Made by a program: the position numbers and the translations under genes
DNA from: Phycisphaerales bacterium
GTDB lineage: Bacteria; Planctomycetota; Phycisphaerae; Phycisphaerales; SM1A02
Length of the DNA: 52,059 bases
Assembly (NCBI GenBank): GCA_029242715.1
Contig: JAQWTL010000008.1
Coordinates: 1-52,059 of the forward strand
Direction of reading: 5' to 3'
Shown here: piece after piece, positions 27,912 through 37,166 of the stretch
Position numbering within the stretch: position 1 is the stretch's first letter
Layout: the number at the start of each line of letters is the position of its first letter
Notes under the pieces: model-generated
What the model saw: only the letters and a program-made list of their open reading frames with translations
The model's database searches: none
What the model was told of the DNA's origin: nothing

Positions 27912-28580
27912 TCACTCATTGGCCGGCATGAGGCAAGCCTCATCATTATTCCGCGGTGAGTTCACTCGACTGGTCACCTCGTAAGCCTCCATCTCGTCGT
28001 CTGGATACGGCACCATGAGACAGGCGACCTGGCCCGGATCCTGCAGGTCATGTGCAAGCCAGCGATCGTGCTGGTCTGCTGGAATGATTACAGGCATGCG
28101 ATCATGAATCGGTGACAACAGGCTGTTGGGTGATGTCGTCAGAATCGTGAAGGTTTCGACCGCCTGTTCATTTTCATCTGACCAGGTTTCCCAGAGTCCA
28201 CCCATGCCGAATGGACGACGATCACGCAGATGTATGCAGAATGGCCTCTTGTGATCTCCATCACGCTGCCATTCATAAAACCCATCTGCAACGATCAGAC
28301 AACGACGACACCTCAGGGCTTCCCGGAAAGATGGTTTTTCAGCCGCTGTTTCTGAACGGGCATTGATCATCCGGCTTCCAATGGCCAGATCCTTTGACCA
28401 GGGAGGAACCAGCCCCCACCGCAAGTTGTTCAGTTTTCGGCCATCCGACATGGCCCGGACAACCGGCAGTTCCTGGGTAGGCGCAGCATTCCATGTCGGC
28501 CTGGCATCTGGGGGATCAACCAGACCAAAGGTATCCATGATGAGTCCTGGCTCGGAGGCCATGAAAAAACGACCACACAT
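27912..28580 (-). CDS. SRAP-domain protein (YedK/HMCES family)
   Basis: 222 residues. Starts MCGRF, where Cys2 becomes the catalytic N-terminal cysteine that forms a thiazolidine crosslink with abasic sites in single-stranded DNA. Other signature parts: WNAAPTQ, LRWGLVPPW, INARSET, GFYEW (active-site Glu) and IHDRMPVI (active-site His). All are present, so it is probably active in abasic-site protection. The start must be at 28580 because Cys2 is essential. No ribosome site is visible; see the promoter entry. Confidence 0.95.
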   Translation of the reverse strand: MCGRFFMASEPGLIMDTFGLVDPPDARPTWNAAPTQELPVVRAMSDGRKLNNLRWGLVPPWSKDLAIGSRMINARSETAAEKPSFREALRCRRCLIVADGFYEWQRDGDHKRPFCIHLRDRRPFGMGGLWETWSDENEQAVETFTILTTSPNSLLSPIHDRMPVIIPADQHDRWLAHDLQDPGQVACLMVPYPDDEMEAYEVTSRVNSPRNNDEACLMPANE

Positions 28581-28586
28581 GCATTG

Positions 28587-28614
28587 ATCATATCGACCGT
28601 GTCTGGCAACTCAA
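28587..28614 (-). promoter_or_regulatory. Possible promoter of the SRAP gene, near-leaderless
   Basis: Minus-strand TTGAGT (28609-28614), 16-nt spacer, TATGAT (28587-28592). Transcription would begin at about the ATG at 28580, giving a leaderless message and explaining the missing ribosome site. Match to the sigma-70 consensus is moderate only. Confidence 0.3.
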
Positions 28615-28619
28615 TGACA

Positions 28620-28837
28620 AAGGGAGCGTGCCATTCCTCCAGGCAAACTCCCTTGATCGTCTACTTCACCTTCCCTCCAAGGTGAGGACGTTCATTTGTC
28701 ATATGTGCAACGGAAGGACGATGCCTGCCCTGAACACGGGGAGCATATTGTCGGGTTCTCAAACCCGAGGGCCCCATCCTTCCGTTGCAATCTGGCGATC
28801 TACTCGCCAGCCCCCTCCTCACGTTGGCGTGGCCAAC
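28620..28837. ncRNA. Candidate structured RNA: five hairpins, central three-way junction
   Basis: Non-coding gap with consecutive strong helices. (a) 28620-28654: 7-bp AAGGGAG stem, internal loop, 4-bp TGCC stem. (b) 28658-28690: CGTC then TTCACCTT stem, loop CCCTCC. (c) 28706-28789: a perfect 13-bp stem TGCAACGGAAGGA enclosing two sub-hairpins, 28721-28746 (ATGC..CCC) and 28751-28768 (TCGGGTT stem, tetraloop), that is, a three-way junction. (d) 28792-28810: 7-bp CTGGCGA stem. (e) 28823-28837: 6-bp GTTGGC stem. The strand is undetermined: on minus it would be the 3' UTR of the small coiled-coil gene or leader of the SRAP gene. I could not match it to tRNA, SRP RNA, RNase P, 6S or a known riboswitch. 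Confidence 0.55.
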
Positions 28838-28841
28838 TGCC

Positions 28842-29156
28842 TCATTCCTCTTCCTCATCCCTGTAATAGTTGTCTTCACAGTCCTCTGTCCGGTCCTGTT
28901 GTGTTGCCTGCTCAAGCAGACGACGCAGGTAACCGTTCTCTCTCCGGGTCGCCTCCAGGTCGAACATGAGGTATTTCACGCTCAGCCTCAGAAAATCAAG
29001 GGAGTCCTGGAGTTCAGTTACAGCCCGGGTGATCTCAGCTTCTTGACCATTGGGGTCTGCTGCTGGGACCGCCAAGCCAGCCTTCTGGCAGTCGGGCAAC
29101 GCATGGATTCTCTTGAGCAGTTGTGCAAACCGCTCCTGGAAAACTTGTTCGTTCAT
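28842..29156 (-). CDS. Small coiled-coil protein of unknown function
   Basis: About 104 residues, soluble. N-terminal half has the helix QVFQERFAQLLKRIHALP; the second half (about 40-85) is a coiled coil (ITRAVTELQDSLDFLRLSVKYL.. LEATRRENGYLRRLLEQA); the C-terminus is acidic. I do not recognise the family. Start ATG 29156 has AGAAGAGAG just upstream; an upstream in-frame ATG (29177) overlaps that same purine run. Its stop is 4 nt from the hairpin cluster. Confidence 0.72.
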   Translation of the reverse strand: MNEQVFQERFAQLLKRIHALPDCQKAGLAVPAADPNGQEAEITRAVTELQDSLDFLRLSVKYLMFDLEATRRENGYLRRLLEQATQQDRTEDCEDNYYRDEEEE

Positions 29157-29204
29157 GACGCTCTCTTCTCTTCTCATGTGTTCAGTTCAGGGTTCCTCTC
29201 GCCA

Positions 29205-29499
29205 CTACATGGGAAGCAATTGCCATCCCGTTTCGGAGATAACGCTGTGCCAAACTGCCTGAAGCCTGCTTACGTGAGCGCCAAGGCCGTTTTCAGTGCC
29301 AAACCCCTTTCATGACCCCGTGCGGGTCAGTCGGGATGTTGCCCTGAATCAACAGCCTGTCGCCTGAGGTCAACGGTTCACTTGCCAATTGCAACCCCAG
29401 GCAAGTGGCATCTATGTTCATTCCGAAGTCACACACGTAGGAACGAGGAGCATAGGTGTAGTTGAGCCAGAATCCTTCTCCCTCACTCCGCTCCAGCAC
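29205..29499 (-). pseudogene. PilZ-like domain gene broken by one-base frameshift
   Basis: Frame from GTG 29499 reads NIDATCLGLQLASEPLTSGDRLLIQG, which resembles the PilZ core (D-S-x-x-G, then L..GD.L.L), though the DxSxxG motif is altered. It stops at 29293. Shifting by one base at a GGGG run (about 29304-29309) gives TENGLGAHVSRLQAVWHSVISETGWQLLPM and a stop at 29205, matching the usual PilZ end (V-x-W, then G-x-x-L). It is either a decaying c-di-GMP-binding gene or a homopolymer error in the assembly. A stop codon lies just upstream of the GTG, and the remaining gap to 29560 shows no other gene. Confidence 0.35.
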
Positions 29500-29560
29500 C
29501 CTCTAGGCTGATGTGCTCACTCCTCACCAAATCACACTACGAAACGAAAGGCATTATCTC

Positions 29561-30568
29561 ATGCGCCCTCGCTCCATCATTACGCTCTCAGTCCTGACTC
29601 TTTCTGCTCTCTACACACCCTGCCAAGGTGGACTGGAATCCGTACTTCCATATCGTTCTAACTCAGCCACCATTTCTCTACTCGATGAGTATTCTGAGCA
29701 TTTACCCAGTGAAAGCAGGCGATACGATCCAGATGGTGACTTGAATCAGAATGTCGAAGCCAGGCAACCCCTCCCCTACGGCGGCTATTGCCAGGCACAA
29801 TCTCAACAAGACACCACCGTCACCGATGGATCCTACGGACAATCGATTCTCAAGGGTCGCGGTTCCGCCTCAGCTGATGAAGATGCCCTGTTATCGCATC
29901 CATACGCAGCAAACTCTCAAAGTTTCTCATATGTCATGTTCACATCGGACCATCCATTCGAATGGATTCTCGATGCTGATGTTTCGCTCAGTTACGAAGG
30001 TAACCCTGATGGCAAAAGTGAAATTCAACTCTCACTCAGTGAGGTGTTGTACCGTCGTCCCACCCAGAAACGTTGGAGATACGTACATTCCTGTTTGAAT
30101 TCTGAGGAACATAGAACTCAATTGAACAGGGTTTCAGGGCGTCTGCCTGCAGGCAAGTACATCTTTGCAGTTACTGCCAGAGCGAGTATCAACGATCAAA
30201 AAGCCGACAACCCAGTGATCGAAGACAGCGCTGCATTTGCTGAGTATTTCGTGGACTTACGCATCAAGCAGTACCCCACGGCTGACGTTTCCCGATACCT
30301 AACGACAGGCAATTGGGATCGCGTCACCGACACATTGCTCGACCTGGGCAAACAGGATCAAATCTGGCAATCCGATCTGGATGGCAACGGCAAGGTTGAT
30401 GTGGATGACGTGATCTCGGCTTTGGAAAGGGCCATTGAAAAACAAGGACCAATGCCCGATGTCAAGCAAGACGCTGCTCACCAAGACAACTGGAAAGCAG
30501 ACCATGACAAAGTCGCATCGAAGATGGCTGATGCTTTTATGAAAAAGATCGATCAGCCAGGCAAGTAG
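29561..30568 (+). CDS. Secreted protein with C-terminal dockerin-like calcium loop
   Basis: 335 residues. Signal peptide (MRPRSIITLSVLTLSALYTPCQG), then a region of no recognised family, with beta-strand character between about 115 and 250, and near 285-300 a calcium-binding EF-hand/dockerin-type repeat (SDLDGNGKVDVDDVISALERAI). The tail is charged and helical. ATG 29561 chosen because AAAGG lies nine bases upstream and the signal peptide begins there; the frame extends upstream to 29513. Function unknown. Calcium-loop modules of this type are common on planctomycete secreted proteins. Confidence 0.75.
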   Translation: MRPRSIITLSVLTLSALYTPCQGGLESVLPYRSNSATISLLDEYSEHLPSESRRYDPDGDLNQNVEARQPLPYGGYCQAQSQQDTTVTDGSYGQSILKGRGSASADEDALLSHPYAANSQSFSYVMFTSDHPFEWILDADVSLSYEGNPDGKSEIQLSLSEVLYRRPTQKRWRYVHSCLNSEEHRTQLNRVSGRLPAGKYIFAVTARASINDQKADNPVIEDSAAFAEYFVDLRIKQYPTADVSRYLTTGNWDRVTDTLLDLGKQDQIWQSDLDGNGKVDVDDVISALERAIEKQGPMPDVKQDAAHQDNWKADHDKVASKMADAFMKKIDQPGK

Positions 30569-30594
30569 AACTTGGTAGGAATTGAGGGTTCCTT

Positions 30595-30628
30595 GGCGGC
30601 GGCCGCTGATAGAAAAGCGGTCGTCGCC
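30595..30628 (+). terminator. Strong hairpin between convergent genes
   Basis: 12-bp GC-rich stem (GGCGGCGGCCGC with GCGGTCGTCGCC, two G-U pairs) and a 10-nt A-rich loop, followed by GATTTACT. It is 26 nt past the secreted-protein stop and 7 nt from the end of the convergent DUF3553 gene. Confidence 0.65.
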
Positions 30629-30635
30629 GATTTAC

Positions 30636-31274
30636 TCATCGACCCCGTCGAGTTGCCGCCACCGCTGCAGGGGGCGCCTTGGCAAGCAATGCGTCCATCT
30701 GAAGCCCCGATTCACGGGCTTCCCGAAGCAGCTTGTTGAGATGGGCGTCACGTTCACAGGCCCAGCGTTCGAAATGCTGCTCGAGTTCAAGACGGTTGAA
30801 TCTCGAGAGTGGATCATCCAGGCCTGTCTGGGCTACGGACCAGTCCATCAGGCCCCGGCCCCCCTGGTCGAACCGGAAGAGATCCAGTGTCGATTGGAGC
30901 CTCGACTCCAAGGTGCGGAAGGGATCCGAACACTGTTCGGGAATGGCCAGCATGACTTCCTTGAGCTTTCGATCAGCAAGACCAGCGAGCATCTCGTCCT
31001 CTGCAATTCGATCAATTCCAGAAATACGATCGACTCGAGGTTCTTCAGCCGACTGTTCGGCTTCAACACGCTCAAGCTTGGCGACTGAGCCATTCAGGGT
31101 CTTCATGCCGGCATTCGGAAAACGAACTGTGAGGCTCTGGGTCATCTCGCCCTTGATGGGCACGTTCTCAACCCGGGTGATGGCACCAACACCCCACTCG
31201 GGACGTTGCGTCATGCGCACACGATCACCGAATTCAAATGTCACGCAACGATCAACGCCGTTGTTTAAACTCAA
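30636..31274 (-). CDS. DUF3553-domain protein
   Basis: 212 residues. The N-terminal 60 or so (FEFGDRVRMTQRPEWGVGAITRVE.. LTVRFPNAGMKTL) matches DUF3553, a small beta barrel seen on helicases and nuclease-like proteins. The rest is helical with many charged residues and is unrecognised. Start: TTG 31274 has CGGAG eight bases upstream; a GTG at 31244 is nearer to the domain but lacks a ribosome site. No catalytic motif is visible. Separated from gdhA upstream by 248 nt that hold an inverted repeat. Confidence 0.75.
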   Translation of the reverse strand: MSLNNGVDRCVTFEFGDRVRMTQRPEWGVGAITRVENVPIKGEMTQSLTVRFPNAGMKTLNGSVAKLERVEAEQSAEEPRVDRISGIDRIAEDEMLAGLADRKLKEVMLAIPEQCSDPFRTLESRLQSTLDLFRFDQGGRGLMDWSVAQTGLDDPLSRFNRLELEQHFERWACERDAHLNKLLREARESGLQMDALLAKAPPAAVAATRRGR

Positions 31275-31384
31275 GATTCAGGCTCCGAAGCAGTCCCCGG
31301 GACCTGTGTCGCCATTTGGGCAACACATACGGCCTTTCGGGACGATCCGATCCCCGGGCTTCGCCACGAGGATTTCTGTAGTGC

Positions 31385-31443
31385 GATGTACGGTCGGGTT
31401 AGGAAGCGTCTCATGTCTCCCCGAAGTCCTCAAACCGTACATC
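31385..31443. repeat. Long inverted repeat between gdhA and DUF3553 gene
   Basis: Perfect 10-bp arms GATGTACGGT (31385-31394) and ACCGTACATC (31434-31443) with a 39-nt loop that holds a second 4-bp CGGG/CCCG pairing. It lies in the 3' region of gdhA and upstream of the DUF3553 gene. It may be an RNA structure or operator. I see no gene in the rest of 31275-31522. Confidence 0.5.
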
Positions 31444-31522
31444 CTGACTATACCAATGCATAGCCCTGTATCGCAACCAAATCAGACAAAAGCGGGCTTC
31501 ATCCCCCTGTAGGGCGTCGTAA

Positions 31523-33010
<1,488 letters not shown>

Positions 33011-33045
33011 CTAATGTCCTGTCTGCTGACAACCCCCGGTAAACC

Positions 33046-34188
33046 ATGCCCGATCCCGTCCCACAAGATCTGCTCGCTCTCCGCCAACGCATCGACCAAC
33101 TCGATCGCCGCTTTGTGGAGTTGCTCGCCGAACGCAACGAATTGGTGGCTCAAGTCGCCGATGTGAAGAGGCAGAGTGGTTTTCCAATCCGTGACCCGGA
33201 CAGAGAAGGCCGGATGCTTGCGGAACGTCGGACATTGGGCACTGCTGATGGCATCCGCCCTGAAGTCGTGGAATCACTGTTCCGAGTCATTCTCTGGGCC
33301 AGCCGTGACCGACAAGCATCCTTGCGTGCAGCGGTTCCAGTTCAAGTCGAGCCACGGACGATCGCCATCGTCGGTGGCCTGGGCGGAATGGGAACCTGCC
33401 TGAGCAAGATGTTTCAGGAACAGGGACACGAAGTTCTGATATCCGATCTGGATACGACTCTTCGCCCGAATGAAGCCGCTGCCAGAGCAGATGTAACCGT
33501 GATCTCGGTCAACATCCGAGCAACACGCGAAGTGATCGAACTGGTTGGCCCAAACTGCCGGGAAGATGCCCTGCTGTGCGATGTCACGTCCATCAAGGAT
33601 GATCCGGTTCGGGCCATGGTGGATTTCTCCAGTTGCACGACCATTGGAACCCACCCTCTCTTCGGTCCGGCAATCAATTCGCTTCAAGGCCAACGTGTCG
33701 TGGTCACGCCGGGACGAATCAATGATGACGCCTGGTTGAAGTGGCTCGAATCCAGTTTCAAGGCCGCGGGTCTTGAGGTGATTCGGACCGCACCAGAACA
33801 GCACGATCGAATCATGTCCGTCGTGCAGGTACTCACCCACTATTCCACCGAGGTCATCGGGCGAACCATGCAGACACTGGGTGTCTCCATCGAGGAGTCA
33901 CTCCAATTCACCTCCCCGATCTATCACATGGAACTCCTGATGGCAGCCAGGCATTTCGCCCAGTCACCAGACCTGTACTCGGCCATCGAGATGACCAACC
34001 CCAATGCTGATTCGGTCACGGAGGCCTTCACCAAGGCTGCAGATGAGCTTCGTGATCTCATCACAACTGGGGATCAGGAGGGCTTCCGCAGGACATTCGG
34101 CGAAGTCAGGTCCTTCTTCGGGGACTTCTCGGAAAAAGCTCTGGTCGAGTCCAGTTATCTGATCGATCGGCTTGTTGAACGAACCTGA
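33046..34188 (+). CDS. tyrA: Fused chorismate mutase / prephenate dehydrogenase
   Basis: 380 residues. AroQ-type chorismate mutase at about 5-90 (LRQRIDQLDRRFVELLAERNELVAQVADVK), then prephenate dehydrogenase at about 100-375 with Rossmann IAIVGGLGGMG, the catalytic His in GTHPLFGP, and EQHDRIMSVVQVLTHY. Domain order and the C-terminal half (SPIYHMELLMAARHFAQSPDLY) closely follow the enterobacterial T-protein. Makes 4-hydroxyphenylpyruvate for tyrosine. No strong ribosome site precedes ATG. One nucleotide separates it from the convergent mtfA-like gene. Confidence 0.94.
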   Translation: MPDPVPQDLLALRQRIDQLDRRFVELLAERNELVAQVADVKRQSGFPIRDPDREGRMLAERRTLGTADGIRPEVVESLFRVILWASRDRQASLRAAVPVQVEPRTIAIVGGLGGMGTCLSKMFQEQGHEVLISDLDTTLRPNEAAARADVTVISVNIRATREVIELVGPNCREDALLCDVTSIKDDPVRAMVDFSSCTTIGTHPLFGPAINSLQGQRVVVTPGRINDDAWLKWLESSFKAAGLEVIRTAPEQHDRIMSVVQVLTHYSTEVIGRTMQTLGVSIEESLQFTSPIYHMELLMAARHFAQSPDLYSAIEMTNPNADSVTEAFTKAADELRDLITTGDQEGFRRTFGEVRSFFGDFSEKALVESSYLIDRLVERT

Positions 34189-34189
34189 T

Positions 34190-34984
34190 TCAGTGCCGTC
34201 CGGGCTTTTTCTTGACACCCTTGAAACGCTTGGCGGGATCCTGGCCGTAGAACCGCGAGAATTCAGCATAGAGTTCAGGCCGATGTTGCTTGAAGGGCAC
34301 CGGCGCGTCAAAGAAGGTTTCGGTGCAGACTGCGAAGAACTCCGCGACATTGACGACGCCATAGTCGCGAATGACATCACGATGCCCGGATTCATAAGCC
34401 TTGCGAATGGACTGGAAGTTGCTGGTCATGACGTCATTCCAGGCCTTGTAATGATCCCGCTCCCTCAGTGGAGGCGTGCCATTGGTCTGCCCAGTCAACA
34501 TGTCGATCGTATGAGCCATCTCATGGAACACGACATTGTTGGCTCGACCAGGCTGATGCGCTGATTCCAGTGCATCCTTCCATGAGAACACTACAGGGCC
34601 GTTGTACCAGGCTTCACCGAGATTCACGGTGCCTGAATTGACCATCCCATCCCTGCCTACGTTTTCCTGTGTCTGGTGATACGCCGCTGGATAGATCAAG
34701 AAGGTATGGACATTCCGGAAGATGTCCATTTCCCAACTCAAGAGAAGAACTGCTGCTTGGGCCGCAATGACAACCTTCACCCGGTCATCCATCTCAAGGC
34801 CACCACAACCCTCCCAATGCTTCTCATCGATGATGATCCGGATGAGATCCCGTAAATGGGACCGCTCAGAGTCTTCCAGGAGCTTGTCATAGGCAACATC
34901 AGCCTGAATGATCGACTCCCATTCCTCAGGGAATGGTTGCTGGAGCAGGGCCTGGCGATGGTGCTTCTTGAAGAAGATGGACAT
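34190..34984 (-). CDS. mtfA: MtfA-type zinc metallopeptidase (M90)
   Basis: 264 residues. Zinc motif HEMAH in NNVVFHEMAHTIDMLTG and the downstream AEFFAVCTETFF with the third-ligand Glu; LIYPAAYHQ and GEAWYNGPVVFSW are family signatures. In Enterobacteria MtfA binds the repressor Mlc and has aminopeptidase activity; here only the peptidase fold is certain. A lysine-rich tail ends the protein. Divergent from the Bat operon. Confidence 0.92.
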   Translation of the reverse strand: MSIFFKKHHRQALLQQPFPEEWESIIQADVAYDKLLEDSERSHLRDLIRIIIDEKHWEGCGGLEMDDRVKVVIAAQAAVLLLSWEMDIFRNVHTFLIYPAAYHQTQENVGRDGMVNSGTVNLGEAWYNGPVVFSWKDALESAHQPGRANNVVFHEMAHTIDMLTGQTNGTPPLRERDHYKAWNDVMTSNFQSIRKAYESGHRDVIRDYGVVNVAEFFAVCTETFFDAPVPFKQHRPELYAEFSRFYGQDPAKRFKGVKKKPGRH

Positions 34985-35167
34985 GGTGTCAACCCAACCG
35001 CCCTTGGGGGCGTTTAAACAGGGGTAGCAGTGTAGTGGCCCCGGGCCATGAAGTGGTCACAGGAGCGTTATCATCTATCCCCGAACCCGTCGCTAATGCG
35101 GCTCGTATGGCACTCGTGGCCCCCGGGGGAGTTCTCTGGAGGGCCCGACCACTTGGAGTAGAAGCCC

Positions 35168-36238
35168 ATGACGAGCGCACAGACGGGGACTCAACCTATA
35201 AACGAGTTCCCTCGAATGACCCCAACACCACCAGAATCCCCTTCCATGAACCAGTCTGACATCACACGGATTTCAGGTGAAGTGCAGGCTGCCAGCGAGC
35301 CTTTTCGCAGGCTTCAACGCGAGATCCACGAGGTCATTGTCGGACAGGACCAACTCCTGCACCGCATGATCATCGGAATACTGGCCAATGGCCATCTTCT
35401 GATTGAAGGTGTTCCAGGCCTCGCGAAGACCCTGGCTGTCTCCAGTCTTGCCAATGGCATTGACACCTCCTTCCAGCGACTCCAGTTCACACCCGACCTG
35501 CTTCCTGCAGACGTGATCGGCACGCTCATCTACCGACCCGACAGTGGCGAATTCGTTGTCAATAAGGGACCGGTCTTTGCCAACATCGTGCTGGCCGATG
35601 AGATCAACCGTGCTCCTGCAAAGGTCCAGAGTGCTCTGCTTGAGGCCATGCAGGAACATCAGGTAACCATCGGCAAGGAAACACATCCCCTGCCGCAGCC
35701 TTTCCTGGTGCTTGCGACCCAGAATCCATTGGAGCAGGAAGGCACCTATCCGCTTCCCGAGGCGCAGGTCGACCGCTTCCTCATGAAGGTGATCGTCGAC
35801 TATCCAACACGTGAAGAGGAACATCAGATTCTCAAGAGGATGTCGAGCACGGCTCCGCCAAAGAAGATTTCCTCCGTGATGTCCCCCCAGGACATCCTGA
35901 CCGCACGCCAACTTGTTGACGCCATCTACGTGGATGACAAGATCGAGCGGTACATCGTCGACCTGGTGTATGCGACTCGAGAACCGGGCACCATCGACAG
36001 GGATCTCCAGAGCCTCGTCGAATACGGTGGCTCCCCACGAGCCTCACTGGCTCTGGCACTCTGTGCCAAGGCCAATGCATTCCTGGACGGACGCGGCTAT
36101 GTCGTCCCTCAGGATGTGAAGGATCTCGCGCTCGATGTCCTGCGGCACCGTGTCGCAACGACCTACGAAGCCGAGGCCGAGGAAAAGACATCTGAGGACA
36201 TCGTGAAAACGATTCTGGACAACGTCCGCGTCCCGTGA
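35168..36238 (+). CDS. moxR: MoxR-family AAA+ ATPase
   Basis: 356 residues. Walker A GVPGLAKT, Walker B IVLADEINRAPAK, sensor 1 ATQNPLEQEGTYPLPEAQVDRF (with Arg finger region), then the helical lid. About 40 extra N-terminal residues precede the core; ATG 35168 has GGAG nine bases upstream. MoxR proteins act as chaperones for the VWA proteins encoded beside them. First gene of an eight-gene operon. Confidence 0.95.
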   Translation: MTSAQTGTQPINEFPRMTPTPPESPSMNQSDITRISGEVQAASEPFRRLQREIHEVIVGQDQLLHRMIIGILANGHLLIEGVPGLAKTLAVSSLANGIDTSFQRLQFTPDLLPADVIGTLIYRPDSGEFVVNKGPVFANIVLADEINRAPAKVQSALLEAMQEHQVTIGKETHPLPQPFLVLATQNPLEQEGTYPLPEAQVDRFLMKVIVDYPTREEEHQILKRMSSTAPPKKISSVMSPQDILTARQLVDAIYVDDKIERYIVDLVYATREPGTIDRDLQSLVEYGGSPRASLALALCAKANAFLDGRGYVVPQDVKDLALDVLRHRVATTYEAEAEEKTSEDIVKTILDNVRVP

Positions 36239-36284
36239 CCAGCCATACCACCTGTCCCCGTGCTTCAATGACGGAGACCGAATT

Positions 36285-37166
36285 ATGATTCCTACGGAAC
36301 TTCTTCGCCGTATCCGGCGGATTGAAATTACGACATCACGAGTTGTCGACGAACTACTCGCCGGCCAGTACCACTCCGCCTTCAAGGGAATGGGAATGGA
36401 GTTCGAGGAAGTTCGTGAATACCAGGTCGGCGATGATGTGCGCCGCATCGACTGGAACGTCAGTGCGCGTGCTGGCAAGCCTCATGTAAAGACATTCCGC
36501 GAGGAACGCGAGCTCACCGTGATGCTTCTTGTGGACATGAGTGCCTCACAGAGCTTCGGGACAGGCGAGCAGATGAAGCGAGACCTTGTTGCGGAAGTCT
36601 GCGCCACCCTTGCCTTCTCGGCCATCAAGAACAATGACAACGTAGGCCTGATCTGCTTCACGGATAAAGTGGAGAAATTCGTGCCACCACGCAAAGGCTC
36701 TCGCCATGTCCTGAGGGTGATCCGGGAGTTACTGGCCTTCGAACCGGAAGGCACTGGAACCAACCTGGATGCTGCAATGGAATATCTCACAAGGATCCAG
36801 AAACGCAAGTGCGTCGCATTCCTTGTTTCCGATTTCGAGGACGAAGGTTGGGAACGCGCCGCACAGGTCGCCAGCAGACGACACGATCTCATCGCGGTAG
36901 ACATTCACGATCCCAGAGAAAGCGAACTGCCTGATGTAGGTCTTGTCGAACTCGAAGATAACGAGACCGGCCAACTCGTACTGGTGGATACATCCTCTGC
37001 AAAGGTACGACGGGCGATCAGTGAAGCATCCAGTGAACGCCTTGAAGCTCGGCGGCAATGGATGCTCCGGAATCGTATTGATCAACTCGCACTGGACACC
37101 GATCAACCATTTGTCGAAACACTCAGTCAGTTCTTCCGTGCAAGGGAGGCTCGTCGAGACCGATGA
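36285..37166 (+). CDS. DUF58 VWA-like protein
   Basis: 293 residues, soluble. DUF58 signature YQVGDDVRRIDWNVSARAG and a von Willebrand A-like fold: LLVDMSASQSFG (MIDAS DxSxS), GTGTNL and FLVSDFED. Ribosome site GGAGA eight bases before ATG. Standard second gene of MoxR operons; inferred MoxR client. Overlaps the next gene by four bases (ATGA). Confidence 0.93.
   Translation: MIPTELLRRIRRIEITTSRVVDELLAGQYHSAFKGMGMEFEEVREYQVGDDVRRIDWNVSARAGKPHVKTFREERELTVMLLVDMSASQSFGTGEQMKRDLVAEVCATLAFSAIKNNDNVGLICFTDKVEKFVPPRKGSRHVLRVIRELLAFEPEGTGTNLDAAMEYLTRIQKRKCVAFLVSDFEDEGWERAAQVASRRHDLIAVDIHDPRESELPDVGLVELEDNETGQLVLVDTSSAKVRRAISEASSERLEARRQWMLRNRIDQLALDTDQPFVETLSQFFRAREARRDR

Noticed and set aside
28706-28789. 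tRNA, SRP RNA or glutamine-type riboswitch at the hairpin cluster
   Set aside because: No acceptor or anticodon arms, no SRP GGAAG core, and only partial resemblance to CGUUCA/ACGGAAG of the glnA motif, without its 3' partner.
29313-29329. TGACCC/GGGTCA hairpin
   Set aside because: It lies inside the PilZ-like frame and has no U-tract on either strand.
35051-35154. AAGTGGTC/GACCACTT inverted pair upstream of moxR
   Set aside because: Only eight bases per arm with an 88-nt spacer; chance is likely.
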